Shown here: piece after piece, positions 8,593 through 17,117 of the stretch
Layout: every line of letters starts with the position of its first letter
Numbering within the stretch: position 1 is the first letter of the stretch
Source of the DNA: Prochlorococcus_E sp000760215
GTDB taxonomy: Bacteria; Cyanobacteriota; Cyanobacteriia; PCC-6307; Cyanobiaceae
NCBI RefSeq assembly: GCF_047303175.1
Contig: NZ_CP138945.1
DNA length: 64,000 nt
Direction: 5' to 3' (one strand)
Program-made: the position numbers and the translations under genes
Notes under the pieces: generated by a model
Database searches by the model: none
What the model was told of the DNA's origin: nothing
The model's input: only the letters and a program-made list of their open reading frames with translations

Positions 8593-8796
8593 ATGAATTC
8601 CTCTCCTTACGTCACTACTGAATCAGGTAATCGTCAAAATGCTTTTCCTGTTGAAGCTCAGCCAGAGCTAATAGAAAACTATTCAGGCTATATACAGGAA
8701 GCTGAAAAAGCCAATGGTCGCTGGGCAATGATTGGATTCATAGCCTTATTAGGCTCATACATTTCAACAGGTCAAGCGATTCCTGGAATTTTCTAA
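8593..8796 (+). CDS. High-light-inducible protein (Hli), 67 residues
   Basis: A long polar N-terminus (about 37 residues, Gln/Glu/Asn-rich) precedes the canonical motif EKANGRWAMIGFIALLGSY and the ending STGQAIPGIF. All pigment-binding positions (E, N, R, M) are present. Last intact member of the first hli cluster. Confidence 0.9.
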   Translation: MNSSPYVTTESGNRQNAFPVEAQPELIENYSGYIQEAEKANGRWAMIGFIALLGSYISTGQAIPGIF

Positions 8797-9011
8797 CAAT
8801 AACTAGCATTCCAACTTAGCTAAGTATGCAACACTCGCTTAGCCATGATTATTTTTTGAGTTAAGTAGAATTTGCTGATTTTATCCAGATCATTTAGAAT
8901 GTTTAATAGTGATATCTACCAATTATAGTCGAATCAAAAAGCAATAGGTATAAGCTCTCTTGAGTCAATAAACAAGTCCTCCTATAAAGCTATCACTAAG
9001 CAAGGAGGGCT

Positions 9012-9182
9012 ATGCAGTTAGTATCACCTTTCACCATCCTTAACTGTGCGACAAGCGACCTCTGGAGAATGCATGATTTTAACTACCGTTTGCCCATACC
9101 TGAACAAACTAAATGTATTGACTGGAAAAACGAATGCCTGAGGAATCCAAGCAAAGCCAATTGCAAAATATATGAAGTGTAA
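9012..9182 (+). CDS. 56-residue Cys-containing hypothetical protein
   Basis: Preceded by an excellent AAGGAGG ribosome-binding site a few bases before ATG 9012. The C-terminal part, PEQTKCIDWKNECLRNPS followed by KANCKIYEV, has three regularly placed cysteines; I recall similar CxxWKxECLxNP tails in picocyanobacterial small proteins but cannot name a family. The opposing frame at 9024..9248 is a shadow. Function unknown. Confidence 0.6.
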   Translation: MQLVSPFTILNCATSDLWRMHDFNYRLPIPEQTKCIDWKNECLRNPSKANCKIYEV

Positions 9183-9307
9183 ACAAGATTCTTGATAGAT
9201 ATCTGCAGGTGCAGGATCAGCATACAGAACCTCGCCATACTTCCTCATAAAAGCAACTAATCACAGGTATACCTATTTATATCAGGGGCAAAGTGTTCGT
9301 TGGTTTA

Positions 9308-9586
9308 CTATTTTGTGAGTTTTCCTTTTTCAAACTTTTTATATGCTAAATAAAGAAAGATAATAAATATAAGAGCAAACGCATATTGATTAATAAAGGT
9401 AAATACTAAATAAGCAGCTAGTGGCATCAGGAGTAGTCTTTTAGCCGAAAGCCTTTCTTGATGAGTTAAACTATCCCATTCTAAATATCTTTTCCATTGA
9501 AATACTCGTTTCATAGATCTGTCTTTGTAGTTTCTTTTTTTGCCAAAGGTCTTAAGTAATTCTTTAATGGCATCTATTGGGTTCAT
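9308..9586 (-). CDS. 92-residue membrane protein
   Basis: Basic N-terminal half (KTFGKKRNYKDRSMKRVFQWKR region) followed by two hydrophobic segments (LLLMPLAAYLVFTFI and YAFALIFIIFLYLAY) and a Lys-rich end. Two transmembrane helices in a hairpin are likely. Family not recognised. Confidence 0.55.
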   Translation of the reverse strand: MNPIDAIKELLKTFGKKRNYKDRSMKRVFQWKRYLEWDSLTHQERLSAKRLLLMPLAAYLVFTFINQYAFALIFIIFLYLAYKKFEKGKLTK

Positions 9587-9671
9587 CTATGAAAACTTCA
9601 AATATTTATATAGAGAATATAAGCAAAAGTATATGCGATGACCATTCTAGATAATGTCGACCAAATCATTT

Positions 9672-10013
9672 TTATTTACCCATAGCTCTTCTAAGTTTTG
9701 TAGATTCATCCATTCCTTCCATAATTGTAAAAGTTCCGTTTTCAGTAGCAGCATTTCTAAGCTTTGAAAGTTCTTGATAAGCAGGAGATTCATAAGCCTC
9801 AACTGCTGCTCGCATAGATGAGAATTCGCAAATAATCGCTAGGTTTGCACCTTTTGTCCTTTCTTTCCCTTGTGGCTCAGTATCTTTGGCAAAGACTTCG
9901 CCACCAACTTCTTTAAGCCAAGGACCTACCTTGTCAACATAGTCTGCAAACAACTCTTGATTGATAACTGTTGAAGTTGAAATCCAATAGCCCTTAGCAC
10001 CTTTCTTATCCAT
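9672..10013 (-). CDS. DUF1330-family protein
   Basis: 113 residues with the DUF1330 pattern: KGYWISTSTVINQELFADYV, then GGEVFAKD, and EAYESPAYQELSKLRN. The fold is a dimeric alpha/beta barrel (ferredoxin-like); function is unknown, though related folds include small monooxygenase-like and stress proteins. A paralogue at 62928..63224 shares AFAKD-type and EYQELSKLR motifs. Standalone gene. Confidence 0.8.
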   Translation of the reverse strand: MDKKGAKGYWISTSTVINQELFADYVDKVGPWLKEVGGEVFAKDTEPQGKERTKGANLAIICEFSSMRAAVEAYESPAYQELSKLRNAATENGTFTIMEGMDESTKLRRAMGK

Positions 10014-10230
10014 TAAAAAGTCAAGGAAAGTAATTATTTTCAGCTTAGAGCATTACCAATCTGAAAAAGAAAAATCCACCTTCAATATGACTCTCGTGAA
10101 AATCTCATGATTTATCCTCTGTTTCATAGATACTAAAATATATCAGCAAAAGAATGTCTACTAGTGATAAATCGTTCTCCTAATGGTTTTAATTTAGTCG
10201 TCCCCTGTCAAAGAGATTGACGGAAGTAAC

Positions 10231-10470
10231 CTATCTACCTCCATTGCAGAAATGAACCGCCTGAGAAGAACTTTTACCATTTTCTTTTACTTCTTCAACA
10301 CACTCGGTAAACAGCTTCGATTCCTGCTTAACAGAACAGAAACTTAAAGCAATAGTTGCAAGAGCCAGAGCAGAAATAATACCAGTACCTAATTGGATTA
10401 CACCGTAAGCAAGCATTACACCTTTCTTGCTACCGCATTTTTCCTTTTCGATTTTGTTCTCTTTAGTCAT
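10231..10470 (-). CDS. 79-residue small membrane protein
   Basis: Lys/Glu-rich N-terminus (MTKENKIEKEKCGSKKG), one or two hydrophobic segments (VMLAYGVIQLGTGIISALAL and IALSFCSV), then a polar C-terminus with two cysteines (ECVEEVKENG...HFCNGG). No known family. A convincing terminator for the + strand or a converging gene lies at 10559. Confidence 0.5.
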   Translation of the reverse strand: MTKENKIEKEKCGSKKGVMLAYGVIQLGTGIISALALATIALSFCSVKQESKLFTECVEEVKENGKSSSQAVHFCNGGR

Positions 10471-10558
10471 TGATGTTTTACAGGCTAATATGAATCATAT
10501 AAATAGATATAGCTCTTCGTGAGCCAGCAAAAGGAGCGAAAACCGTATGTCATTAAAA

Positions 10559-10583
10559 AAGAGCCCTGAAACTAGGGCTCTTT
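10559..10583. terminator. Rho-independent terminator hairpin
   Basis: Seven-bp perfect stem GAGCCCT / AGGGCTC with a six-base loop, flanked by an A-run upstream and TTT downstream, so it could work in both directions. It lies just downstream of the 10606..10707 minus-strand gene, which it probably terminates. Confidence 0.75.
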
Positions 10584-10605
10584 ACACAATAGAGAATTGA
10601 CTAAC

Positions 10606-10707
10606 TCAACTTTGATACTGCTTACCACGATAGGTAAGGAGAACATGCTTCTTCAAACCTACTTCTTTGTTTTGTGAGTAGATTTTTCCTCTATAAATAA
10701 GGGACAT
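10606..10707 (-). CDS. DUF4278-like 33-residue peptide
   Basis: MSLIYRGKIYSQNKE ... LLTYRGKQYQS contains two YRGxxY motifs about 20 residues apart, the signature of the cyanobacterial DUF4278 family. Function unknown. A terminator follows 23 bp after the stop. Confidence 0.6.
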   Translation of the reverse strand: MSLIYRGKIYSQNKEVGLKKHVLLTYRGKQYQS

Positions 10708-10880
10708 TGAAATTTTCCGTGTTAGCTCAAGTCCCCGTTCCATGGCTTGAGTCGAACTGCGGCTCGCAAACAAAGCGAGTTGAACGTTTTGTGTAGCGAT
10801 AACTACATAAAAAGTTTAACAGTCAGGCGTGTTAAGCGTTGTTCATCTTGATACAAATAGATTGATCTATTCAATCTTTA

Positions 10881-11048
10881 GTGGGGCAAAAAAACAATGT
10901 TACCCCTGACAAAGTCGTTGGAATAATACAGGATGGTTTTCATAATATTGAAATCGCAAATAAAAACAGCAGTGCGTTTTGCTTTATAGAAGAGTTCGAT
11001 ACAAGAAAGCAACTTGTTGAACCTTGCTTGAAGAAGCCGTTTCATTAG
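10881..11048 (+). CDS. Possible 55-residue protein with GTG start
   Basis: The frame opens after a stop; the first plausible start is GTG 10881. The product (MGQKNNVTPDKVVGIIQDG, then HNIEIANKNSSAFCFIEEFD) has balanced amino-acid use, and I see no competing frame. There is no clear ribosome-binding site and no family match, so it is tentative. Confidence 0.35.
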   Translation: MGQKNNVTPDKVVGIIQDGFHNIEIANKNSSAFCFIEEFDTRKQLVEPCLKKPFH

Positions 11049-11139
11049 GTTTATATATCACAAAGTAGTATCTCTAAGAAGTAAGAAATTCTTTCGAACA
11101 ATAATCGCAGCCTTTCAAAGTCATCTATTGAGCGAAAAA

Positions 11140-11886
11140 TTATTTATTCTCTATCTGGTTAAGGAATTTCCTGCTTCTTTCATGTTTTGCATTAGAGAAA
11201 AAAACATTTGGGGTAGATGTTTCTATCACCTTACCTGAATCCATAAAAAGGACTTGATCAGCAACTTCTTTTGCAAATGCAACTTCATGCGTGACAACAA
11301 CCATTGTCATCCCCTGTTTTGCAAGGTTCCGCATCACATCTAAAACCTCATTCACACGCTCGGGATCCAATGCGCTGGTAGGCTCATCAAACAAAAGCAA
11401 TTCAGGTTTTAAGGCTAAAGCTCTTGCTATTGCAACTCGTTGCTGCTCACCCCCACTGAGTTGACTTGGATATTTACTTGCGTGTGTAGATATTCCCATT
11501 TGATTCAAAAGATACATAGCATGCTCTTCAGCTTCAATCTTTGGCCGTTTCTGAACTTGAACTGGGGCAAGAGTTATATTTTCCAAGATTGACAGATGAG
11601 GAAATAAGTTAAATTGTTGAAAAACCATTCCCACTCTCTTCCTAATCTGACGGATTTTTCGCTCGTCATATTTTGGGTTTATACGAATCCCTAAAACATT
11701 TAGTTCGCCTGTATTAAAAGATTCAAGACCATTAAACGTACGAATTAGAGTACTCTTGCCTGAACCGGAAGGACCCATTACTACAAGTACTTTCCCTTGA
11801 TCAACACGAAGAGAAATATTATCCAGTGCATATATCCCTTTTGTATATGATTTGGAAAGATTTTTAACCCTAACGATAGGTTCCAT
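11140..11886 (-). CDS. aapP: Polar amino-acid ABC transporter ATP-binding protein (AapP/GlnQ-type)
   Basis: 248 residues with all ABC motifs: Walker A GPSGSGKST, Q-loop FQQFNLFPH, signature LSGGEQQRVAIARAL, Walker B LLLFDEPTSALDP and switch His in VVTHE. FNLFPHLSIL is typical of the polar amino-acid (PAAT) subfamily. It is the last gene of a four-gene minus-strand operon (binding protein, two permeases, ATPase) with gaps of 6-30 bp. It energises amino-acid import at the plasma membrane. Confidence 0.9.
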   Translation of the reverse strand: MEPIVRVKNLSKSYTKGIYALDNISLRVDQGKVLVVMGPSGSGKSTLIRTFNGLESFNTGELNVLGIRINPKYDERKIRQIRKRVGMVFQQFNLFPHLSILENITLAPVQVQKRPKIEAEEHAMYLLNQMGISTHASKYPSQLSGGEQQRVAIARALALKPELLLFDEPTSALDPERVNEVLDVMRNLAKQGMTMVVVTHEVAFAKEVADQVLFMDSGKVIETSTPNVFFSNAKHERSRKFLNQIENK

Positions 11887-11892
11887 AATTAA

Positions 11893-12927
11893 TCATAGAT
11901 TCCCCTTGTCAAGAGTCATTCTATGCTCAAGATGTCTACCAATAATAGCCATAAATGTACAAAACAACCAATAAACACTCGCCAACCAAATATAGACTTC
12001 AATATATTGACCAATAAACTCAGGGTTTGCTAATAAGCCTCTACCAACACCTAGCAATTCTACTAATCCTAAAATTGCCATTAAAGACGTGTTTTGAAAA
12101 AGGCCAATAGCTTGATTCGTCAGGGCTGGCAAGGCAATTCTTAGAGCCTGAGGAATTAATACAAAATGGGTAATTTGAAATTGGTTTAAACCAAGAGTCT
12201 CTGCTGCTTCTATTTGTGTATCTGGGATAGCCTGCAGTCCGCCGCGTATATCTTCAGCTATATATGCAGAGACAAATAAAGTAAAGGCAAAAATTGCCCT
12301 CCAAACACGATCCACTTGTATTCCTATAGGAAGAAATAATGGGATAAGCAGTTGACCAAAAAAAAGCACTGCAATCAAGGGGACTGCTCTCATCGAATCT
12401 ATATATATCGAACTTAAACTGTTGACCAATGGCAATTTACTTTGTCTGCAAAGAGCTAAGAATATCCCCAAGGGCAATGAAAAGAACAAACTACATTCTG
12501 TCAAAAGAATAGTTAGAGAAAGCCCACCCCAATTACTACTCATGACAGATGACAAGCCAAATCCACCTGAAAGCAAATAAATCCCTAGTGGGATAGTACT
12601 TACCCATGCCAGAGGCAAGCCCTTACGAAACCATCCCCAATTAGGTCCAATTAGTGTAAAAACGCTAAGAATCAGAAGACTAAAAATCCAAATAGCTGGC
12701 CGCCACCTTTGATTAGGCGGAAAACTACCGAAAGCATATAAAGGAAGGTTTTGAGTTACAACTTTCCAATTCGCAGTAAATATCAGCCACTTCAAAGTAA
12801 ATATAAAACATAAGCCAATAATCAAAAGAATAATGGAAGTTAGCAGCCAATTGATAAGATCAGGCATATAAACTCTTTTGCTATTGTAAAGCAATCGAAC
12901 AATCAGATTATTTAATTTATTTAACAT
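11893..12927 (-). CDS. aapM: Amino-acid ABC permease (AapM-type)
   Basis: 344 residues, longer than ordinary PAAT permeases because of an N-terminal extension with extra hydrophobic segments, as in AapM/NatH. The C-terminal half has the permease signature around EAAETLGLNQFQITHFVLIP (EAA loop), which contacts the ATPase. It lies 6 bp from the ATPase gene and 7 bp from the other permease gene. The two permeases should form a heterodimeric channel. Substrate range (acidic, neutral or basic amino acids) cannot be fixed from sequence. Confidence 0.85.
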   Translation of the reverse strand: MLNKLNNLIVRLLYNSKRVYMPDLINWLLTSIILLIIGLCFIFTLKWLIFTANWKVVTQNLPLYAFGSFPPNQRWRPAIWIFSLLILSVFTLIGPNWGWFRKGLPLAWVSTIPLGIYLLSGGFGLSSVMSSNWGGLSLTILLTECSLFFSLPLGIFLALCRQSKLPLVNSLSSIYIDSMRAVPLIAVLFFGQLLIPLFLPIGIQVDRVWRAIFAFTLFVSAYIAEDIRGGLQAIPDTQIEAAETLGLNQFQITHFVLIPQALRIALPALTNQAIGLFQNTSLMAILGLVELLGVGRGLLANPEFIGQYIEVYIWLASVYWLFCTFMAIIGRHLEHRMTLDKGNL

Positions 12928-12934
12928 AAGTAAA

Positions 12935-13831
12935 CTATATTTTTTTAGAATTCATAGCAATTTTATTAACCACTTCCATCCCATTACTAATTAATAAGTT
13001 TAAGACCAAGAAACTAACTAATAATATGACAAAGCTTTCTATAGCTCTACCAGTTTGATTTATAACTGTATCATTAATAGCATAAATATCTGAATATCCA
13101 ACTGCGATTGCCAAAGTACTATTTTTAGCAAGGTTAAGATATTGACTTGTTAGACCTGGAATAATTGCGGGGAGTGATTGGGGTATTATTATTCTATAAA
13201 GTCCAATACTTTCAGACAATCCCAGGCTCCTAAAGGCCTCCCATTGCCCTCTTGGGACTGAAAGGATCCCGCCACGAACCACTTCAGCAATATAAGCTCC
13301 AGTAAAGACACTTAATCCAAATAATAATGCTGAAAACTCTGAAGACAGATGAAGCCCCAATAATTCTATGCCTTGATTAGAAACAATCAGGAAACCTTTT
13401 ATAGGCGCAAAAATATTATCTTTTAGCCCTAAAAAGGCCACAAAGTACCAGAACATAAGCTGAAGTAAAAGCGGCGTTTGTCTAACTATCGTGATATACC
13501 ATGCCGCAACCATCACCAGTAATGAATTACTACCAATCCTAGATAAGCCTATAAATACTCCAATAAAAGTAGCGAAGAATAATGAGCTAAAAATCACTTT
13601 AAGACTGTTTAGCCAACCCATAAATAAAGCCCATGCATAACTATCTGAAGCCGAATACGGCAAAGGGTGTTCAGCTAATGCAAAGCTTGCTGGTCTGAAT
13701 AACCAAGAGAAACTAAATTCGAGTCCAGATCTTGCAAGATTTATAGTTAAGTTATTGATTAATAGTACGCATAAGAAAATCACACATGCTAATACCACGC
13801 ATTGAATATAAATATTCTTGCTTGCATTCAT
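12935..13831 (-). CDS. aapQ: Amino-acid ABC permease (AapQ-type)
   Basis: 298 residues with about 6-8 hydrophobic segments. The EAA loop reads WEAFRSLGLSESIGLYRIIIP, and RQTPLLLQLMFWYF matches the conserved PAAT permease segment. First permease of the operon, 30 bp after the binding protein gene. It pairs with the 11893..12927 product. Confidence 0.85.
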   Translation of the reverse strand: MNASKNIYIQCVVLACVIFLCVLLINNLTINLARSGLEFSFSWLFRPASFALAEHPLPYSASDSYAWALFMGWLNSLKVIFSSLFFATFIGVFIGLSRIGSNSLLVMVAAWYITIVRQTPLLLQLMFWYFVAFLGLKDNIFAPIKGFLIVSNQGIELLGLHLSSEFSALLFGLSVFTGAYIAEVVRGGILSVPRGQWEAFRSLGLSESIGLYRIIIPQSLPAIIPGLTSQYLNLAKNSTLAIAVGYSDIYAINDTVINQTGRAIESFVILLVSFLVLNLLISNGMEVVNKIAMNSKKI

Positions 13832-13861
13832 TACGGATAAAGTCGAAATCTATTTATTTGG

Positions 13862-14908
13862 TTAATTAAATGGAGGTGATATATGAACACCTCCATTGCT
13901 ATATAAGTGATTCAATCCTCTTGGAATTGGGACTTCACTACTTGGGCCAAGATGTCTATTATAAATTTCGCCGTAATTACCAGTTGAGCCAATGACCTTA
14001 ACAACAAAGTCATTACTAAGGCCGACTTTCTCACCAAGATCTCCTTCTATACCCAAAAATCTTCTTAACGGTTTCAGCTGAGGATTATCTCTTGCTATTT
14101 GCACTTTTTCATCAATATTGGTTTTTGTTATCCCTTGTTCTTCAGCAGAGATAAGAGCAAAAATGACCCATCGCATTGCATCTGCAAGCTGATAATCCCT
14201 ACCATCAGAAGCTGGCGACAATGGTTCTTTACTAAGAACATCATCAAGGATGATGTGATCATCTGGATTCTTAAAGCCGGACCTGGCTGCAGCTAATTGA
14301 GAGCGGTCAGAGGTCATAGCTGAGCAACGACCCTGCAAATAGCCAGCAACTACCTGATTAAGGTCTTGATACTTAATTGGTGTATAAGGGAATGATTTGG
14401 ATTCAAAAGCATCGTTAATATTTTGCTCAGTTGTTGTTCCTGAGCCCACACAAATTGATTTACCGCTAAGTCCCTTAATGCTTTTAATTCGACTTCTTCG
14501 TTTTACCATCAAGCCCTGTCCATCATGAAAAACAACTGGTGCGAAAGCAAGTCCATTCCCTCCTGAAGAGTCTCTGCTAAGAGTAAAAGTTGTATTTCTC
14601 GACAACAAGTCAATTTCACCAGTCTTTATGGCTGTAAATCTTTCTGCTGCTGTTAAAGGTCTGTATTGCACCTTTGTTGCATCACCTAAAAAAGCTGCAG
14701 CAAATGACTTGCAAATATCAACATCTAAGCCTTTATAACTTCCATCGCTCCCCAAAAAACTAAATCCAGGTATTTTTCCGCTTACGCCACATTTCAACTC
14801 ATTGCGCTTTTTAATCAAATCAAGTCTGGAGATATTTTCTTGATTTCTTGTTGCACAGCCTGCTAATAGCATAGAAAAGGCAACTATTCCTGAAATGACG
14901 CGATACAT
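13862..14908 (-). CDS. aapJ: Amino-acid ABC transporter binding lipoprotein (AapJ-type)
   Basis: 348 residues. Signal peptide with lipobox LLAGC (Cys18) implies a lipid-anchored periplasmic binding protein. The bilobed domain starts with LKCGVSGKIPGFSFL and YKGLDVDICKSFAAAFLGDATKV, typical of AapJ/BztA proteins, and includes GLMVKRRS and GTTTEQNINDAF. It heads the operon and should deliver amino acids to the two permeases. Marine cyanobacteria use such systems to take up amino acids in nutrient-poor water. Confidence 0.9.
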   Translation of the reverse strand: MYRVISGIVAFSMLLAGCATRNQENISRLDLIKKRNELKCGVSGKIPGFSFLGSDGSYKGLDVDICKSFAAAFLGDATKVQYRPLTAAERFTAIKTGEIDLLSRNTTFTLSRDSSGGNGLAFAPVVFHDGQGLMVKRRSRIKSIKGLSGKSICVGSGTTTEQNINDAFESKSFPYTPIKYQDLNQVVAGYLQGRCSAMTSDRSQLAAARSGFKNPDDHIILDDVLSKEPLSPASDGRDYQLADAMRWVIFALISAEEQGITKTNIDEKVQIARDNPQLKPLRRFLGIEGDLGEKVGLSNDFVVKVIGSTGNYGEIYNRHLGPSSEVPIPRGLNHLYSNGGVHISPPFN

Positions 14909-15194
14909 GTTTCCTATGAATCATTAACTAAATCTTCGTCAAATTTTGCTCTTATGTAAACAAGAAATTCAAATCCAGAGCTTCCTCTTAATTGAATGAA
15001 TTTATTTTTAGGCTTAATTTTTCCAGTAATAACATTCCTTGTGATTAGATCTTTATCAAGCTTCGTTCTTTGGTTTTAAATACAAAGGTTAGTCAAATCG
15101 CATAGTCAATAATTCCTTCTATGGTCTATGAGGATTAAAACAGCAATCGTGCCAATAGGTCTCAGGTTATAAGGAAATACAATTGTAAATTAAT

Positions 15195-15359
15195 CTAAGC
15201 CACAAAATCCTTCAAAACAAATGTTCGTCTTAAAAGTTTCGTACAAGAAGGTTTAAGGAGTCCACTTGATCTAAGCACTGGTCTTCTTGGTGGTAATGAA
15301 CCTACATTCCCTGTAGCTAAAGGGAAAATGCTTACTATGAATAAAAAAATCACTCTCAT
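15195..15359 (-). CDS. Possible small exported protein
   Basis: The frame is open from 15410; the Met at 15359 starts a signal-like stretch (MRVIFLFIVSIFPLATGNVG). The mature part would be SLPPRRPVLRSSGLLK followed by CTKLLRRTFVLKDFVA. No ribosome-binding site is obvious and no family is recognised. Could be chance coding. Confidence 0.35.
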   Translation of the reverse strand: MRVIFLFIVSIFPLATGNVGSLPPRRPVLRSSGLLKPSCTKLLRRTFVLKDFVA

Positions 15360-15464
15360 ATGGTTATTAAAGAGAGTAACGCCATTAAAATAAGTATTAA
15401 ATATAACCACACTGATTATTTAGAGAGGTTTCGACAATCAGAAAATCAAGGTAAAAAGTCTTGC

Positions 15465-15596
15465 TTAATTCTTTAAAGGTATTGGCATCATCTTTCCGCC
15501 ACCTTGATCATCATCATCTTCAACGGAAAAGAATATGACAGCCATTCCTAAAAACGCCATGAATACTGAATAAGAAATAACTGCAAATTCACTCAT
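15465..15596 (-). CDS. 43-residue membrane peptide with acidic DDDDQGGG tail
   Basis: One transmembrane helix (VISYSVFMAFLGMAVIFFSV) followed by EDDDDQGGGKMMPIP. The acidic-Gly-Gly-Met-x-Pro tail recurs in the product of 40222..40398 and in a broken copy at 41945..42063. I recall such peptides in picocyanobacterial hli/photosystem neighbourhoods but know no function. Thylakoid location is inferred. Confidence 0.65.
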   Translation of the reverse strand: MSEFAVISYSVFMAFLGMAVIFFSVEDDDDQGGGKMMPIPLKN

Positions 15597-15758
15597 TTGT
15601 TTTTTAACTTTTTAAAGAAACTATCAGGGCAAGAGAAAACTGAAGTAGCTAATTTTACTAACCAAGAATCTTCTAAACAAAAGGTTGCTTTACTACTATT
15701 ATTTTTTACATCGAAGACTGCTTTCCTTTCTCCTCTAGTTGCTCTGTTTTCGCTTGGC

Positions 15759-15866
15759 TTAGTTTTCCTTGAAATCTGGGCAATCATCTCCGACGCCTCA
15801 ACCCCAAGCGAAAACAGGAGTAGTGGTAATTGAAAGAGCAAATACTAAAGTAAAGATTTTTGTCAC
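15759..15866 (-). pseudogene. Broken exported WGWG-type peptide gene (internal stop)
   Basis: Read from GTG 15866: a signal peptide MTKIFTLVFALSITTTPVFA, then WG, a TGA stop, and GVGDDCPDFKEN before a TAA. The paralogue at 59937..60086, also with a GTG start, reads APVLAWGWGGDGDCPYSK. The stop therefore replaces the second Trp (TGG to TGA). Two long opposing frames at 15593..15841 are explained by an inverted repeat here and are not genes. Confidence 0.55.
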
Positions 15867-16087
15867 TGTGTATTTAAATTTCAGAAAGCATAAAAGGTTT
15901 TTAAATAGATCGCCAAACAATTTTATCTATAATTATTAGATAGGTTGTACGACTTATTTAGCAAGGTTTAGAAGTGCTTACTAACCTCACCATAATCAAG
16001 AAATATTTGTTTTATTGCCAGGTAGCATTTATGAATGCCGTTATAAAGTAATCGAGCTAGAACATAATTCTATGGTTGCTTAATTTT

Positions 16088-16276
16088 ATGGTTAGTTTTT
16101 TTTCTGTTGCACTTAGCTTGAACCCAGTTGAGATAGGCGTCATTTTAATTGCTGGGCTAGGTTTTCTATTAATGTTTGGATACAGCTCTGCTAAAGGTGG
16201 TTATCAAGATCTAATTAAAACCACATTAGACAATGATGAAGCCAGAAGAAAAAAGAACTTGCCAAAAGGTCGTTAA
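16088..16276 (+). CDS. 62-residue membrane protein
   Basis: The frame starts at 16076; ATG 16088 (MVSFFSVALSLNPVEIG) is equally plausible. One strong helix (VEIGVILIAGLGFLLMFGYS) precedes a charged tail (TTLDNDEARRKKNLPKGR). Family unknown. Confidence 0.5.
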   Translation: MVSFFSVALSLNPVEIGVILIAGLGFLLMFGYSSAKGGYQDLIKTTLDNDEARRKKNLPKGR

Positions 16277-16383
16277 TCCTGGGATCTAAAGTAAAAGTAC
16301 CCAATTAAAATCTAAATCCACTCAAACAAATCATCTTGATTTCACACGATTATCTAGTTGAAATCTTTAATTAATATTTGTAA

Positions 16384-17001
16384 TTAGCTCATTTGAAAAA
16401 CAACCGAGAAGTTATTGGCAGGCATAACTATAACCTCGCGTTTTTCAAATCTGTTTCTCATTCCTATTTCACTAACCTCGTTCAAATCACGCACACCCCA
16501 AGATGAATTTTGAGCCTTCAATGCATTATCAAATCTCGAGTTGCTTTCACTAATGTGCTCCCCATTAATTTTAAAAGGTCCATAAAGGATTAACGACTGT
16601 CCCTTTTTCAAGAGAATTCCTGCTTCTTCAAAAAGAGCTTCTGTAGATGACCATGGAGATATGTGGATCATGTTTATGCACACGATGAGTTTAATAGAAG
16701 ATTGTAATTCAACAGTTACGGGCCAAGGTCTTCTCTCAACATCTAGGTCTATAGGCTGAGGCATCTTATGTGATAACCCTTGGTGATTAATCCAGGCACT
16801 AATACTTTTCCTATGAGAGGGTTCTGGATCACTGGTTTGCCAGCAAATATTAGGAAACCTTTCTTGAAATATCACTCCATGCTCCCCACTCCCACTTGCA
16901 ATTTCTAGAACAGATCCGCTTTGAGTGAGAAACTTAGAAAGAACCTCAGCTATGGAATCTCTATTTCGTTGGGTTGCTGGAAAAAGAAGTCTTTCATCCA
17001 T
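16384..17001 (-). CDS. DUF938 SAM-dependent methyltransferase-like protein
   Basis: 205 residues starting MDERLLFPATQRNRDSIAEVL, the hallmark of DUF938. Motif I is VLEIASGSGEHGVIF (SAM-binding Gly-rich loop); later come WQTSDPEPSHRKSI, CINMIHISPW and LILYGPF. The Rossmann-like methyltransferase fold is clear, but the methyl acceptor is unknown. It is divergent from the ferredoxin-MBL gene 116 bp away. Confidence 0.85.
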   Translation of the reverse strand: MDERLLFPATQRNRDSIAEVLSKFLTQSGSVLEIASGSGEHGVIFQERFPNICWQTSDPEPSHRKSISAWINHQGLSHKMPQPIDLDVERRPWPVTVELQSSIKLIVCINMIHISPWSSTEALFEEAGILLKKGQSLILYGPFKINGEHISESNSRFDNALKAQNSSWGVRDLNEVSEIGMRNRFEKREVIVMPANNFSVVFQMS

Positions 17002-17117
17002 GTTGACACGCCAATCTCAAAATATAACTCGCAAGGAAAATCTATTTTCATAATCTATTCTTACTTTTTCGAATATTTTAAAAGTCAACGCAATAAATCC
17101 ATGAAAAGATACATCTC

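Noticed and set aside
9024..9248. 74-residue minus-strand frame
   Set aside because: Overlaps the + strand gene at 9012..9182, which has an AAGGAGG ribosome-binding site and regular cysteines; the minus frame lacks both.
10715..10830. Possible tRNA or tmRNA-like segment
   Set aside because: A GCAAACAAA string hinted at a tmRNA tag (ANK) and CGAACTGC at a T-arm, but the tag frame stops after a few codons and no acceptor stem pairs.
15593..15841. Two long frames, one on each strand
   Set aside because: They arise from an inverted repeat (GTTTTCGCTTGG / CCAAGCGAAAAC) inside the broken WGWG peptide gene; neither product looks like a protein family.
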